Shown: positions 52,521 through 63,583 of the stretch, piece after piece
Layout: each line of letters opens with the position of its first letter
How positions within the stretch are numbered: position 1 is the stretch's first letter
From: Hippopus hippopus
Taxonomy: Eukaryota; Mollusca; Bivalvia; Cardiida; Cardiidae
NCBI GenBank assembly: GCA_946811185.2
Contig: OX328102.1
Coordinates: 52,491,619 to 52,555,618 of the forward strand
DNA length: 64,000 nucleotides
Reading direction: 5' to 3'
The notes under the pieces: model-generated
The model's database searches: none
Told to the model about the DNA's origin: nothing
What the model saw: only the letters and a program-made list of their open reading frames with translations
Translations under genes and position numbers: made by a program

Positions 52521-52620
52521 AATTTTGTTCATTAAAGCATTACATACAGAAATAAATCTGCTGCAGACGATATAATGAAAAAATAAAACACTTGTAAAAT
52601 TGGTACAATCAACATAAATT

Positions 52621-52885
52621 AATGAGCCATGCTCCTGCAAAAGGGGCCTTAATGCATCTGTGTGATCCATGATACCAACCAAGTCATGACATACTTATAG
52701 ATCTATGATATCCACTTTTTTTTTTTTAACAACCAACTTAATCATGAAATAGACTGTTCCTTCGACATACAGAAAATTGACCAATAGCGAAAAGTTTCGG
52801 CCAGGTCAGCCTGCGCGGTCTGTGAAGGCTGACCTGGGTCGATACTTTTCGCAGATGCTTTAAGCCCCCTTTTCACAGAGCATGA
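52621..52885 (+). mobile_element. MITE family A copy
   Basis: aatgagccatgctcctgc, a poly-T stretch, attgaccaatagcgaaaagt and central hairpin ggtcagcctgcgcgg. Confidence 0.8.
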
Positions 52886-52914
52886 CATTTGATTTTTGCT
52901 TAACTCAATACCAA

Positions 52915-53325
52915 ACAAGAATGTTTGGACTTGTTCACATTGAAAGGATTTGCAGACGACAAATTAAATGTAGCCGATATGATGATTTTTGTCTTTGATA
53001 AGGTAGAAAACATTATTGGAAAAGGAGAAAATACTGGTTACCAGCATTTTCTCCGTTACCCACAACGTTCTCGCAAGCCTTTTCTTTCAGGGTCGTTTAA
53101 ACTCGGGTTTGTGTGTAGTAAAGAATTACTTCTTTACTAAAGGACAATATTTTGGACTTATCCAAATTGAAAGGATTTGTAGTCGTTCAATTAATTGTTA
53201 CCCAAAACATGAAGTCGTTTTTGGTCTGGTTGAAAATATTGTGCATTTTCTCCTTTTCCAAAAATTTTTCAAAAGCATGTTTCATTAGTGTCGTTAAAAC
53301 TCGGGATTGAGTACTAAAGGGTTTT
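52915..53325. mobile_element. MITE family B, two linked copies
   Basis: ggatttgcagacgacaaatt, ggaaaaggagaaaatactgg/ccagcattttctccg, then a second set (ggacttatccaaattgaaag, cattttctccttttccaaaa). Confidence 0.65.
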
Positions 53326-53529
53326 TTTCCTGAATACACACCAAAACAAAGCTACAAAAGAACAAAAATGCTCATCGGTCGTTGGAACTTTTTAAAGTCG
53401 TGTTTACTACACGTGATTGAGTGAGCATTCTTGCTGTATAGTTAGTCATTGTGGCGCCGCATGAGCTGCGGCGCTATATTTTATTCGCTTTTGAAAAGTG
53501 CCTGTGGAGGTAACCATATTGTTTACTAG

Positions 53530-53710
53530 GCTTCCAGTCATTTCGTACCTAGGTCATTTCGTACCTAGGCCATTTCGTACGATTTTGGTAATTTCGTTCC
53601 GCCTATACTTTTTATTTTGGTCATTTCGTACTCACTTTGATCATTTCGTACCCACTTTGATTATTTCATACCCAGTTTTTAATATCAATTTGGTAATTCA
53701 GTACCTAGTT
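53530..53710 (+). repeat. degenerate TCATTTCGTAC repeat
   Basis: tcatttcgtacctagg twice, then four more (t/g)(c/a)(a/t)atttcgtac variants with spacing 16-33 bases. Confidence 0.7.
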
Positions 53711-54017
53711 TTAATACTATTTTCTTGTGTTGTTTGCCGAATGACAACTGCTTTTGTACATAGTTCCAATTGAAATTATGTTAAATTTCGCCGAAGAATG
53801 GCTATGATTGTGTCTTACCATTATTGGTTCTTTTTTTTTTTAAGTTTTAATTTGCATTCTAAAGATTCTTTAGAACTTCTCAGTTCATTTCTCACCGAGT
53901 TCTGCATAAATTTACTTTGGTCAATTTGAAATGCGTTAAAAATTTTCTGGAGAGAGACCACATTTTCGTTGTGTTCTTCATAAATCATGTTGCAAAACCA
54001 TGACTCTTTCTTAGACT
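53711..54017. other. intergenic, no gene recognised
   Basis: Nothing beyond short frames. Confidence 0.4.
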
Positions 54018-54160
54018 TTAACTCTTTACCAAACAACATAATTTTAGACTTTTGAGAGCATTTGCAGACGACAATTCGAATGTGATTACCATTTTCTCCT
54101 TCTTCCACATTGTTTTCAAAATTATTCTTCCGCAATGTTGTTAATACTCGAGATTAACAC
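54018..54160. mobile_element. MITE family B, partial
   Basis: actctttaccaaacaacata, gcatttgcagacgacaattc and attttctccttcttccacat. Confidence 0.55.
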
Positions 54161-55160
54161 AATGCCTCAAATGGTGCAAACCTTAAAAATCTTCTTGTCC
54201 AAAACCAGATGGCCCAGAGTTTAAATAATTGTCATGTAGTATCACCACGTGGACCTCTACGAAGTTTGTTCAATTGATGCCCTTGGCGTAAAAAATTAAC
54301 CCGCTGTAATGTGCCCTATTTCAGAAACAACTGATTTGCGGCGCCATTGATGTTATGCATCAATATTTTCTTGTTCCAGGTTTATCATCTTTTCAAGATT
54401 TTCTTCCTCCTTTTACGTTATAAATCTTCCGTTGTTTATTTATTTATTTTTTTTTTTTGGCCATAGATTTTGACGCTCGTAACCGTAGGCTTTAGCAATG
54501 ACCAGAAGATACATTTGTGTTCATGGAGAAAAAAAGACGTAGATCTATTTCAATTTTCAAATACCGAGTGACAACAATTAAGTTTGTCATATTAAGTCTA
54601 CATCAGGTTGTTTAGGTTTCTTAAATTGCATAAACCGAGATTATACTCAAAGAATACAGTGATGGAGCAGTTCCGTGTTCAAATGGCTAGTCTAAGAACT
54701 TAGAATAGAAATTGAATTTAGATTGGTCTATAAACAGGACCTCTTCTAGCTCGCACAAGGTATCAAGAACTGCTGCTATGCAGTTTCCAATAACTCTGTT
54801 GAGTTAGAAACAAATAATGTTATCTCATACTAAAATCAATATTCGAATGATTACATTTTTCGAATATTCGAAATTCCATTGTATATAGCAAAGCGACCAG
54901 AGAATAAAGATGAAAAACGTGTTCCGAGCTAATCTAAATTGCAATTTGATCAATGGATTATCTTGTTTGATTGAAATATGTCAGATTAACGTCAAATAGA
55001 GTTATAATTGTGGCTTGAGTCACTGGTGTTTTTGGATATAATTTTCTGTTTTTAATGTCGGATTGTTGTAAATTGTGCTTTCTTTTGTCTTTCGTAGAGG
55101 TGGTTGATTTATCTTAATACTTATTCTGCTTAGCGCGACTTTGTGATCTTTTATGGACGG
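54161..55160. other. intergenic stretch, no gene recognised
   Basis: AT-rich, with a ttatttatttattttttt run near 54436. No support for a gene. Confidence 0.45.
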
Positions 55161-55161
55161 T

Positions 55162-55210
55162 ATAGATCAATATCAGGCTGCACAGAACGTGCAGTCTGAT
55201 TTTGATCTAC
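55162..55210. repeat. GATC-type hairpin element
   Basis: tagatcaatatcaggctgca / tgcagtctgattttgatcta, separated by cagaacg. Confidence 0.7.
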
Positions 55211-55649
55211 ACTGTCAGGTGAGATTTCTTCGATGAGCACAATTGTTTAAATCTTAAACTATGTGTTTGGCCGGAAATCTTTAGCTTAATTTATTTAGCA
55301 GGTTAGCGGTGAATCAATTATTTTCGAAATGTGATTAGAGAGCCAACATCGTCTTTTGTTCAAAATTATGTTTCCTTATTTTCCGTCAGCGGACTTTTTT
55401 TGTTAACCCGACATAAAATAATCCATTGTTTCTACAAGCGGAGGAAAAACCCTTCTTTGGAAACATTGCCGTATAGAAAAAAAATGCTGGTGACCGTCTT
55501 TCTTTCTTTTGACTAAGTTGTTTTCCTCCCTATCATAGACAGATTCCACGATGTATGCAAATTCTAAATTAACCCCTGCACTTGTTTTGAATATGGACAA
55601 GTCTGAAACTTTGTCCTTACTCCACCTATCAACGGGCTCCAATTATTTT

Positions 55650-55899
55650 GGCCATGCTCTGGTAAAAGGGGGTTTAATGCATCTCCGTGATGTATTGTAC
55701 CAAGCAAGTCATTACTTGTTATGGATTTATAAAATCTGATTTGTCTAACAATTGACTTAATCTGGAGGTAGAATGGTCCATGGACATGCTTAAAATTTAT
55801 AAATAGCTAAAAGTATCGACTCATGTCAGCCTACGCAATGACATAAATCGATACTTCTTGCAGATGCATTAAGCTCCCTTTTCACAGGCCATGACTCAT
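55650..55899 (+). mobile_element. MITE family A copy
   Basis: ggccatgctctggtaaaagg, catctccgtgatgtattgta and the terminal caggccatgactcata. Confidence 0.75.
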
Positions 55900-56235
55900 A
55901 CAGACTACCCAAAATTTTGTCAAAGTATCACTCAAGTTAAGAACTTTGTCTATTCGTCACAATGATTACAAAGGTTATGTAATGAAAAGGGTCTTACGAA
56001 AGTCTAATGTTACTAGGTTCATATGCATGAATATTTTATTGTACATGTAAATGTCCTCTAGTGTTTAACTTCCGGTCTATTGTCTAACTGTGCGCTTACA
56101 AAAAAGATGCTGCTTATTAGAGCGGTTAGTGTAATATGTATGTACATCATTTTTTCAACGGGGTTAAAGTATATGCTGGGTTCAGCCCTACCTGTCTTTC
56201 TTTCTTTGCATGGTCTGGTCTGGTCAGTCTGTCTG

Positions 56236-56280
56236 GCCTGCTCTGTCTGTCTGTCTATCTGTCTGTCTGTCTGTCTGTAG
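56236..56280 (+). repeat. (TCTG)n microsatellite
   Basis: About ten ctgt units with one ctat variant. Confidence 0.9.
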
Positions 56281-56439
56281 ACAAAGTCATTTTGTTCTGG
56301 TGCTGGCATCAGCACATATTCGAACACAGGGTATTGCATTCGCAACGAGTAAATTAGGCAGATAACGCGCAGTGTGCAATCTAGTCTTAGACGTTACCCG
56401 CCACGAGACTGAAATGCCGTTGGCTGTCAGTACGCTACA

Positions 56440-56460
56440 ATTCATTCATTCATTCATTCA
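56440..56460 (+). repeat. (ATTC)n microsatellite
   Basis: Five attc units. Confidence 0.85.
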
Positions 56461-56571
56461 GTTGAAGAAAATGAAATAAATGGTAAAGCAGCAAATAAGA
56501 AGAAAAGAAATTGTCATTTTTACCCATAGAGTGCCAAGAATAAGTTTCTTTTGCAATCAGCAAAGAACGAA

Positions 56572-56622
56572 ATTTGACTGAACAGACCGTGCAGTCCGAT
56601 CTTGGATATACAAGTCCGATAT
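56572..56622. repeat. GATC-type hairpin element, partial
   Basis: gactgaacagaccgtgcagt and ccgatcttggatatac; only one arm is well kept. Confidence 0.4.
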
Positions 56623-56699
56623 TTTTTGGGATATCTTGAAAAAAAATCACCGAAATTACTCGGTGGAACTTTGTCTTTTTTCACTAGACTTAGAAAGTT

Positions 56700-57030
56700 C
56701 CACTTAATTTCTAACCAGACGACAACAATTATGACTCGTCCATTTTCACAGAATTTGCAGACGTCAAAGTTAATATGGCTCAGATGGTTGGATTTTGTTT
56801 ATGATGGGGTAAAAAAACATTGTGGGTAAAGGAGAAAATGCAGGTTTCCAACATTTTCTCTTTTTCTCACAGTGTTTTCAAAATATCGCTTACATGGCTC
56901 AAATGGGTGGAATTTGCTTTTAAAAGGGAAGAAAAAATAGTGAGAACGGAGTAAATTCTGGTAACCAGCCTTTTTTCCATCTCCTCTTCCTCGAGATCGG
57001 TAAAACACATGACTGTTTGGTAAAGGATGA
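56700..57030. mobile_element. MITE family B, two linked copies
   Basis: gaatttgcagacgtcaaagt, acattgtgggtaaaggagaa, and a second core gtgagaacggagtaaattct. Confidence 0.6.
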
Positions 57031-57130
57031 ATGAGTTATTACGTTACGTCTACTTTACAGGTAATTGTTGCAGCGAGAGAATGGCGTGACATAACACTGA
57101 GGAAATACCGTGCTCACTTGAAATGCTCTG

Positions 57131-58088
57131 ATGCGCCCAATAAAAATGTCGTCACGCAGAATTGTTCGGCATAATGCGATGTATGCACCTCCTTCAGACA
57201 CTCTTCAAGCTTCGCCGGAAGAAACAAGGACCTTGAGAACAACACAGACATCGCAAAATGGTGCTAAGTTACAGGAATTTTCCAACTTGTGTAACAGCGA
57301 GTTTATGCGTAATCGCAGCCAGGATACGGAAGTTGAAGAATTCATGAAGAACGATGCTGATATTGATTCTGTTTTTAGTAACTTTGTCAGTTATACTGGT
57401 TCCAATCATAATGATTCTCAAAGCTCGCAAGGATCAGTAATTTATACTGACAGGGAAAGCTGGGATTCAGAATCGGGCATCATGTCGGCTTGCAATCAAG
57501 TGCAGTACAGCGAAAGGCTGAAAGAATTTGAAAACATGATTGCACCATGTACGACACAAGGCGAATATGTGTACCTGAGTCAAGTAAATGGATTTACCGA
57601 TAAGAAGATAACAACTAGATATAGTGATATTGGTAAATGTGAAAATAAGGTGAGGGCTGATTCTTTAACAATAGTGAAAGATATACAAACAAATTATGTG
57701 AATAAAACGGATAGGAATGGAAATTTGGTAGATTTTTCGGCCGATATGAATATCGAGGATGACGACAGTAATCTTAAAAAGATAATACAGGAATGCCTGT
57801 GGTATTTCCACAGTCAAGTAGAAAGTCGCCGGTCGCAGGTTCAAAATAAATATCGCGAGTCGAAAACTGAGCCTGATAGTCGAAGGTCATACTTACGCAT
57901 GGATCGGAAATACCGGTCACGTGGTCAAGTGCCAGGTCACAGGCTCAGGAGTATGGCCGATTCTCAGGGATATTCGGATGTAGCAGCACGTCAGAGACCG
58001 AGAAGTGTGACTGACGCTCAGATGTTACAATGTCATCATGACAGAGCTCTTGACTACAGGAAGAATGAAACAGACGTCAGGACACAAG
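57131..58088 (+). CDS. candidate host exon, unknown protein
   Basis: An open frame of 321 codons, far longer than chance frames here and not inside a recognised repeat. It contains CAG/GT boundaries. A pyrimidine-rich tctactttacag lies at 57049-57060 (acceptor-like), and the frame runs into acacaag|gtaggt at 58088/58089, a good 5' splice site, with a stop immediately after. ATG choices are 57131 and 57146 (aaaaatgtcg). The product is hydrophilic and Ser/Asp-rich in the first half. It turns Arg/Ser-rich at the end (SRRSQVQNKYRES, then RRSYLRMDRKYRSRG), with one helical acidic region (DDDSNLKKIIQECLWYF). No domain recognised, no signal peptide, no membrane segment. It is probably one exon of a host gene that continues beyond 58090. 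Confidence 0.5.
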
Positions 58089-58094
58089 GTAGGT
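58089..58094 (+). promoter_or_regulatory. candidate 5' splice site
   Basis: cacaag|gtaggt fits the donor consensus closely and ends the longest open frame of the right part. Confidence 0.45.
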
Positions 58095-58149
58095 AGATTT
58101 TCTTATATTCTTGTACTTCATGTCCTCCATCAAGCTATTTCACAACCAC

Positions 58150-58270
58150 CAAGGAAAGAAGGAAATGAAAATATATTTTTACAGCTGTTCGGAAGCACTG
58201 TTTGAAAAAAAAGGGATTGTTGTGACAAGCCATTACTCCTTTTCCCGCACTGTTTGCAAAAGCTGTCGAG
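58150..58270. repeat. possible MITE family B remnant
   Basis: aaaaaagggattgttgtgacaagcc..actccttttcccgcactgt resembles a decayed family B core. Confidence 0.35.
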
Positions 58271-59095
58271 GTACTATCATAGCGCTGTCGTCGCCTGCGT
58301 CGTCAGCGTCATTGTGGTGCGAAATTTTGACATTTTCTAATAACTTTGTAATTACTGAAGATATTTCTTACAAACTCGGGCTAGCTCTTAACCATGGAGA
58401 ACACGTACCAGATAGATATTCCCCCTTTTCTTTTGTCTTAAACTTCGCACAGAAAAAGCGACTGTAGCCGAGCGCTGGTACCCGTATCCTTTCGTATAAA
58501 GGCCCGTCTGTTAATCTCGCCATTCTTTAGGTGGCAATAGCTATAGTTCCAGTCGCTCGAATAGTAGCATGATAAGTTTTGTTTGTTGTTGTATAGAAGA
58601 AACTTGCCAATGAAATAAAGTAATCAAAACAGCACATGAGAAATATGATACAAAATTCGATTGGCAAGCCAAGTCGTGAATTTCATTTAGCCATTGGTCT
58701 GCATTGCATCGAGATTTCTCTGTTGGGCAGTAACCGGCCGATGAAATGATAAGACGATCATAACAATCATGTGGGAAATCTGATACAAAATTTCATTAGC
58801 TAACTCATTTGGACATTCTGACTAGCCATCAGGGCAAAATATCAAAATGGCTGGCTCAAGTAATTTTGCGTAGATTACCTTTCTAAAAACACACAATTGG
58901 ATAGAGTTAAGTGTATAGCTTCCTTGCTATATGCAATTCTCTCCTTGCATAGAGACTTTAAGTTATGATCCAACGAAAGACTCAAAACGATTACGTAGGT
59001 CAAAAGATATTCTTGGGTTAAAAAATGACGTCCGCAGTACCAATCATCAGCTAAGAGATAAACGTTTACCAATCATTGTTGCCAGATAGGATTAC
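58271..59095. other. intergenic or intronic stretch, no exon recognised
   Basis: Two similar segments, aatgaaataaagtaatcaaa (58609) and gatgaaatgataagacgat (58739), each followed by (a/c)a..atg.gaaat.tgatac, suggest an old local duplication. No exon seen. Confidence 0.4.
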
Positions 59096-59325
59096 AATGG
59101 CCCATGCTTTGTGAAAGGTTGGTGTAATGCATCTGCAAAAGTCTGCACAGGCTGATATTGGTCGAAATTGTTTGCTATTGGTAAATTTTTCGCGTGTCAA
59201 AGGACTATTCTACCCCATGATGCAGTCGGTTTCAGACGAAGTGGATCCAAGTGCGATGAATTGCTTGGTATAAGGTATTACGGACATGCATTTAACCCCA
59301 TTTTCCCCTGAGCTTAGCTCATGAA
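59096..59325 (-). mobile_element. MITE family A copy
   Basis: atggcccatgctttgtgaaa, the central tctgcacaggctgat half-hairpin and the terminal gagcttagctcatga. Confidence 0.7.
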
Positions 59326-59859
59326 TTAGCATCGCAATGGCTACCAAAACTTTGTATGGCACTTTGGATACATATGTCACAATGTTAAAACTAACCCATG
59401 TCCTGTAAAAGGACATCCAATATTTTGACGACATTTTCTCGACATTACGTAAAGAGGATTTACGAAACCATACCTTGTCACGGTTTTTTTTTTTTCTTTC
59501 TAAATCAAGACAAAACGATCTCGAAATGCGAATAATAAAACAAGCGTAAAACGACACCATTTTGTGCGTTTGGACACTTTCATTCGGAAAGAAAATGTAA
59601 AGTATTGAAGTTGAAAAAGGAAACACAATTCGGATGAACTTTAATTCCTGTTAGCTATATACTGCACTAAATATAAACCTATAATAGTAAATCAGATACT
59701 GTTACCAAGAATAGAGCTATTATATGTACCTGTATGTTATATGTATGATAATACACGTGTAGTATGTCAGTATGAATAAAAACTGCTTCAATACAAAAGT
59801 GAGACTGTTCAAGTTCAAAGAGCGTCACAGAGATACAGATGTTTATAGGGCAAGAGAGA

Positions 59860-60137
59860 CGAAGAATTTAGACAGAGATATAGACAGTTAAGACAGTGAG
59901 ATAGACAATTTAGACAGAGCAGTAGACAAGTTAAAAAAGATAATTTAGACAGAGAGATAGACAATTTAGACGACAGAGATTAGACAATTTAGGCAGAGAG
60001 ATAGGCAATTTAGACGACAGAGATATACAATTTAGACAGAGAGATAGACATGTTAGACAGACTGACAGACAAATTAAATTAAAAGACCGACAACTTAGAT
60101 AGGGAGATAGACAACTTAGACAAAGAAGTAGACCTGT

Positions 60138-60173
<36 letters not shown>

Positions 60174-60230
60174 TTAAATTAAAAGATCGACAATTTAGAC
60201 AGAGAAATAGACATGCATCAGGATGGGATA
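59860..60230 (+). repeat. tandem array of (at)agacaatttagacagag(ag) units
   Basis: About a dozen units of roughly 24-28 bases with variants tagacag/gacgacag, plus an (ACAG)n run at 60136-60169. Minisatellite grown from a GACA-type repeat. Confidence 0.8.
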
Positions 60231-60317
60231 GAAAGACATTAGACTGGGATAGAGGCTGTTTGAGAGTTCAATGTAGGCAAGGTTAAGGCGGGAAGAGATA
60301 GAAAAGCGGACGGTAAA

Positions 60318-60365
60318 GATTCAGGATCAGACTGCACGTTTCGTGCAGTCTGATCTTGATCTATG
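60318..60365. repeat. GATC-type hairpin element
   Basis: aggatcagactgcacg / cgtgcagtctgatctt with loop tttc; near-perfect stem. Confidence 0.75.
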
Positions 60366-60494
60366 CCGTCTTCATAAGCCCCTATTTTCGCGTTTGGGAG
60401 GGGACATGGTAAAAATAGAAAAAGAAAACGGCACAGAATAGTGGCAGAGGTGTTAAAGCACGTCGACCTATGCAAACCATGACGGTTGAAAATG

Positions 60495-60620
60495 GATTGA
60501 TTAAATGGTGTTTTTAGGTCTTTTTTAACATTATTTCAGTCATATCACGGCGACAGCTCACATATTTATGTATGTCCTGGGTTTTACCAGTACCAGGCTT
60601 GGAATCTGAAGTGACGACTG
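60495..60620 (-). mobile_element. SINE fragment
   Basis: aacattatttcagtcatatc and cggcgacagctcacatattt match the 3' ends of the SINE copies at 19705 and 41900. Confidence 0.55.
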
Positions 60621-60689
60621 AAAGTACATTCCACTGAAATAAACTCAAAGTAGTTTTATATACTTCGTAAAGTAAGCGGACCATAAATA

Positions 60690-60762
60690 CCCAAGATCAA
60701 ACAGCACTTGAGTCTGATCAAGGTAGACTTCAGTCTGATCTTGATCTATGCCGTCCGCAAAG
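60690..60762. repeat. GATC-type hairpin element
   Basis: caagatcaaacagcacttga / cttcagtctgatcttgatct; imperfect. Confidence 0.55.
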
Positions 60763-61670
60763 GGTTCAATAAAGTTCGCGCGATTTGGGTCACGGGTCCA
60801 GTGCACCTAATCATACATTCTCGGAGTTTTTGTATAAGTGCTTCCCATAAGGCATTTGTTACTGGGGATGCTTTTCTTTACAAAACGAAAGTTGAAACAG
60901 TTGTTCATGGTGAGAGACGAATGAATGCTGTCGCAATGGATTACATCAACGCTCTGGTAGAATTTTGGCCGAGCCGACAATCAAATCCAAAGCCCGGAAA
61001 TTAAAAGCTATTCACGTTTCAAGGGGTCATGCACTTCATAGCTTCAGGATCGTAGTAGTAAAACCAAGGACATTGATGAATAAGTTGGCTTCTTTAAAAA
61101 AGAAGCCAGGAGAGGTCAGCATCAATGTTTACAAATAGTTTATTGGCTATTAATTTCAATATATTTTGGTACATGTAAACAAACAAGTAGGACATTCAAT
61201 GAATGAGAAAAAAACGCAGCGTAGAAACCTCTCGTGCAGTACATGGCAGTCATGTGACCTTCTTCCCGCGTTTCCAAGTCACGTGATCTTTTACCGCGGT
61301 GTTCTGTCTCTTTTTTAACGAAATTTTTTTTTTCCCCTTTTGCTTAGACTATTCAGCTAAATAAAAAAAATACAATTCTGAGAGAGAACGTTTGCAATCA
61401 AATCCATAGAAAAAATCTCTTTTGATATCCGTCAAATAAAAACAAACTAGTCTATTTCCTATTTCAGTTTTTTGATTTCGGTTTATTTATAAAACCATGA
61501 CGAAACAGACTGTGTATCAGAATAATTTCGCAAAGAAAATTGATTTAGACAGCAATTTCTGAGACAGTCTGCCTTTTAAACTCACCACTGTTGGAGAGGT
61601 CTGATGACCTCTCCAATAAGTGAGCTGTCGCCACTGTTTAAATGAAATTATGTTGAAAACTGCGTCAGTC
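60763..61670. other. intergenic stretch with short hairpins
   Basis: Perfect short hairpins at 61086-61108 (tggcttcttt/aagaagcca) and 61591-61616 (ttggagaggtc/gacctctccaa). 60820-61000 looks like a decayed SINE body (minus). No gene seen. Confidence 0.45.
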
Positions 61671-61674
61671 AGTC

Positions 61675-61708
61675 TATCAATCAACCAACCAACCAACCAA
61701 CCAACAAG

Positions 61709-61760
<52 letters not shown>

Positions 61761-61801
61761 CCAACCAACCAACCAACCAACCAACCAACCCAACCAACCA
61801 A

Positions 61802-61832
<31 letters not shown>
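61675..61832 (+). repeat. (CAAT/CAAC)n microsatellite
   Basis: About 38 tetramers alternating between caac and caat blocks. Confidence 0.9.
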
Positions 61833-61872
61833 TCACGTTTACTCTACACTATTTGCGGGATATAGGCGCGAA

Positions 61873-61886
61873 GGGGGGGGGGGGGA
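61873..61886. repeat. poly-G homopolymer
   Basis: A run of about 14 G. Confidence 0.85.
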
Positions 61887-62149
61887 GGGCAAAACGCCAC
61901 AATTTTCTTTTTCTTGCAGAAATCAATGTGACAGAAGAAAAAGGTTGTTATGTACATAAATTGGTTTATATAAGTGGTATTCAATTTATGAGTGTCAGTA
62001 CAATGAAAATACTATTGGGTATAATTAGCGACTTGGGGCGAAGTAAACAAAGTCTGACATAGTTTCTTTCAATAAAGCTAACAAACTGCAATAACTATAT
62101 GTTATTTAACACTTAAGCTGCTAAGTGAGACTAAAAGACCTTTTGTGGC
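61887..62149. other. intergenic, no gene recognised
   Basis: Nothing beyond short frames. Confidence 0.4.
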
Positions 62150-62208
62150 CAGCGTAGATCAAGATCAGACTCCACAGAACGTGCAGTCTTGATCTTAGAT
62201 CTACACTG
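62150..62208. repeat. GATC-type hairpin element
   Basis: gtagatcaagatcagactcc / gtgcagtcttgatcttagat; long nearly symmetric stem. Confidence 0.7.
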
Positions 62209-62315
62209 TCCGATTACGAGATATTTTCCTCCTAATGTATAAATTTTTAATAGGAAAATTTGGCTTCCTACTATCGGCTTAAAAGTTTCATTTCACTTAT
62301 TTAGCAGGTTAAGGG

Positions 62316-62545
62316 TTAACTCTTTACAAAGCGACAAAACTCAAGCCTTGTCCATATTGAAAGTATTTACAGACGAGATACTGAATGTATCTCAGATGGT
62401 TGGATTTGGTTTTAGAAGGACGGAAAACATTGAGGCGAATGGGAAGAATGCTGGTTACCAGCATTTTGTCCTTTTCCCTGAATGTTTTTAAAAGCCTTTT
62501 TCAACAGGTTTGGATAAAGCACGGGATAGTTTGGTATAAGGTAAA
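62316..62545. mobile_element. MITE family B copy
   Basis: aactctttacaaagcgacaa, aagaatgctggttaccagca and cttttccctgaatgttttta. Confidence 0.65.
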
Positions 62546-62559
62546 AACGTATGTATTTC

Positions 62560-62835
62560 ATATACTGAAGCCAATGGGTCGCAGGTTCGATTTCCAGCTT
62601 TGCCAAATTCCTTTAAGGGATTGATAAATTAATAGTCATTTTAACAGGATTCATTCCTGTCTCACCACTGAGCACTGTTTCGACGATGATTAGCTGGGAA
62701 AGCAGCTAGTGGCTTGGAAACAATGCTGTGCGGTGTATATGGGTAGAACAAACTGCAGAAAAACATCGATAGGTACACTGGCCGCCGATGTACAATTGAA
62801 ATGATGTTGAACACGGTGTTAAACCTCAAATAAAC
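62560..62835 (+). mobile_element. tRNA-derived SINE, family S2 (5' end degenerate)
   Basis: B-box-like gcaggttcgatttccagctt, a body with agggattgataaattaatag, and the tail aattgaaatgatgttgaaca. Confidence 0.65.
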
Positions 62836-63021
62836 CGTTATAAATTTAACAGAACCTTACTACCGTAGCTAATTTTTGGATGTGTATGCATAATTCATAA
62901 CTATTAACCCCCTCAGTTGTTAGTTCAAATCTCGGCCGGTCAATTTCCCCTTCAAGTAATGATGACAGTCATTGCTTCAAATTCATTCGATTCTCGTCGT
63001 TAATTTTTACGTGACAAAAAT

Positions 63022-63262
63022 AGAATGCATCTCCGTGATGCATGATACCAATCAAGTCATCACATAATTGTAGATCTGTAAAATCCATTCTGTATAACAA
63101 GCGACTGAATCATATGGTAAACCGGTCCTTGGACATGCAGAACTAAAGCAAAAAGTTTCGGCCAAGGTCAGCCTGCACGGACCGTGCAGGCTGACCAGGT
63201 AGAAACTATTTGGTGATGTATTAGATCCTCTTAAATCGTCTTTTACACAGCATTGCTCCAAA
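63022..63262 (+). mobile_element. MITE family A copy
   Basis: catctccgtgatgcatgata, central hairpin ggtcagcctgcacgg/ccgtgcaggctgacc (perfect) and the terminal cacagcattgctcc. Confidence 0.75.
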
Positions 63263-63383
63263 GTATTCAACAGCAATCTGGAAATGAATGAAATGTGTAA
63301 ATAGTTAGCTCAGTGCACTATATATCACTCTTGTAATATGGTAATATAATAAAGGACACTAATTTTGATCATGACTTGTCAAT

Positions 63384-63583
63384 AGTCAATAGAATGCACA
63401 AAGATGACTTCTAGCCAGTAGTCAATAGAATGCACAAAGATGACTTCCAGTCAATAGTCAATAGAAAGCACAAAGATGACTTCTAGTTAGTAGTCAATAG
63501 AATGCACAAAGATGACTTCTAGTCAGTAGTCAATAGAATGCACAAAGATGACTTCTAGTCAACAGTCAATAGAATGCACAAAG
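63384..63583 (+). repeat. tandem repeat, 36 bp x 5.6
   Basis: Units of agtcaatagaatgcacaaag plus gatgacttctag.cagt repeat at exact 36-base spacing with few substitutions. Confidence 0.9.

Noticed and set aside
56058..56357. Leu/Cys/Ser-rich frames
   Set aside because: Arise from the (TCTG)n microsatellite.
61620..61865. Asn/Pro/Thr/Ser/Gln repeat protein
   Set aside because: Pure translation of a tetranucleotide microsatellite.
63384..63583. Regular 36-bp repeats resembling a CRISPR array
   Set aside because: Units are contiguous with no unique spacers, and the window is eukaryotic; this is a minisatellite.
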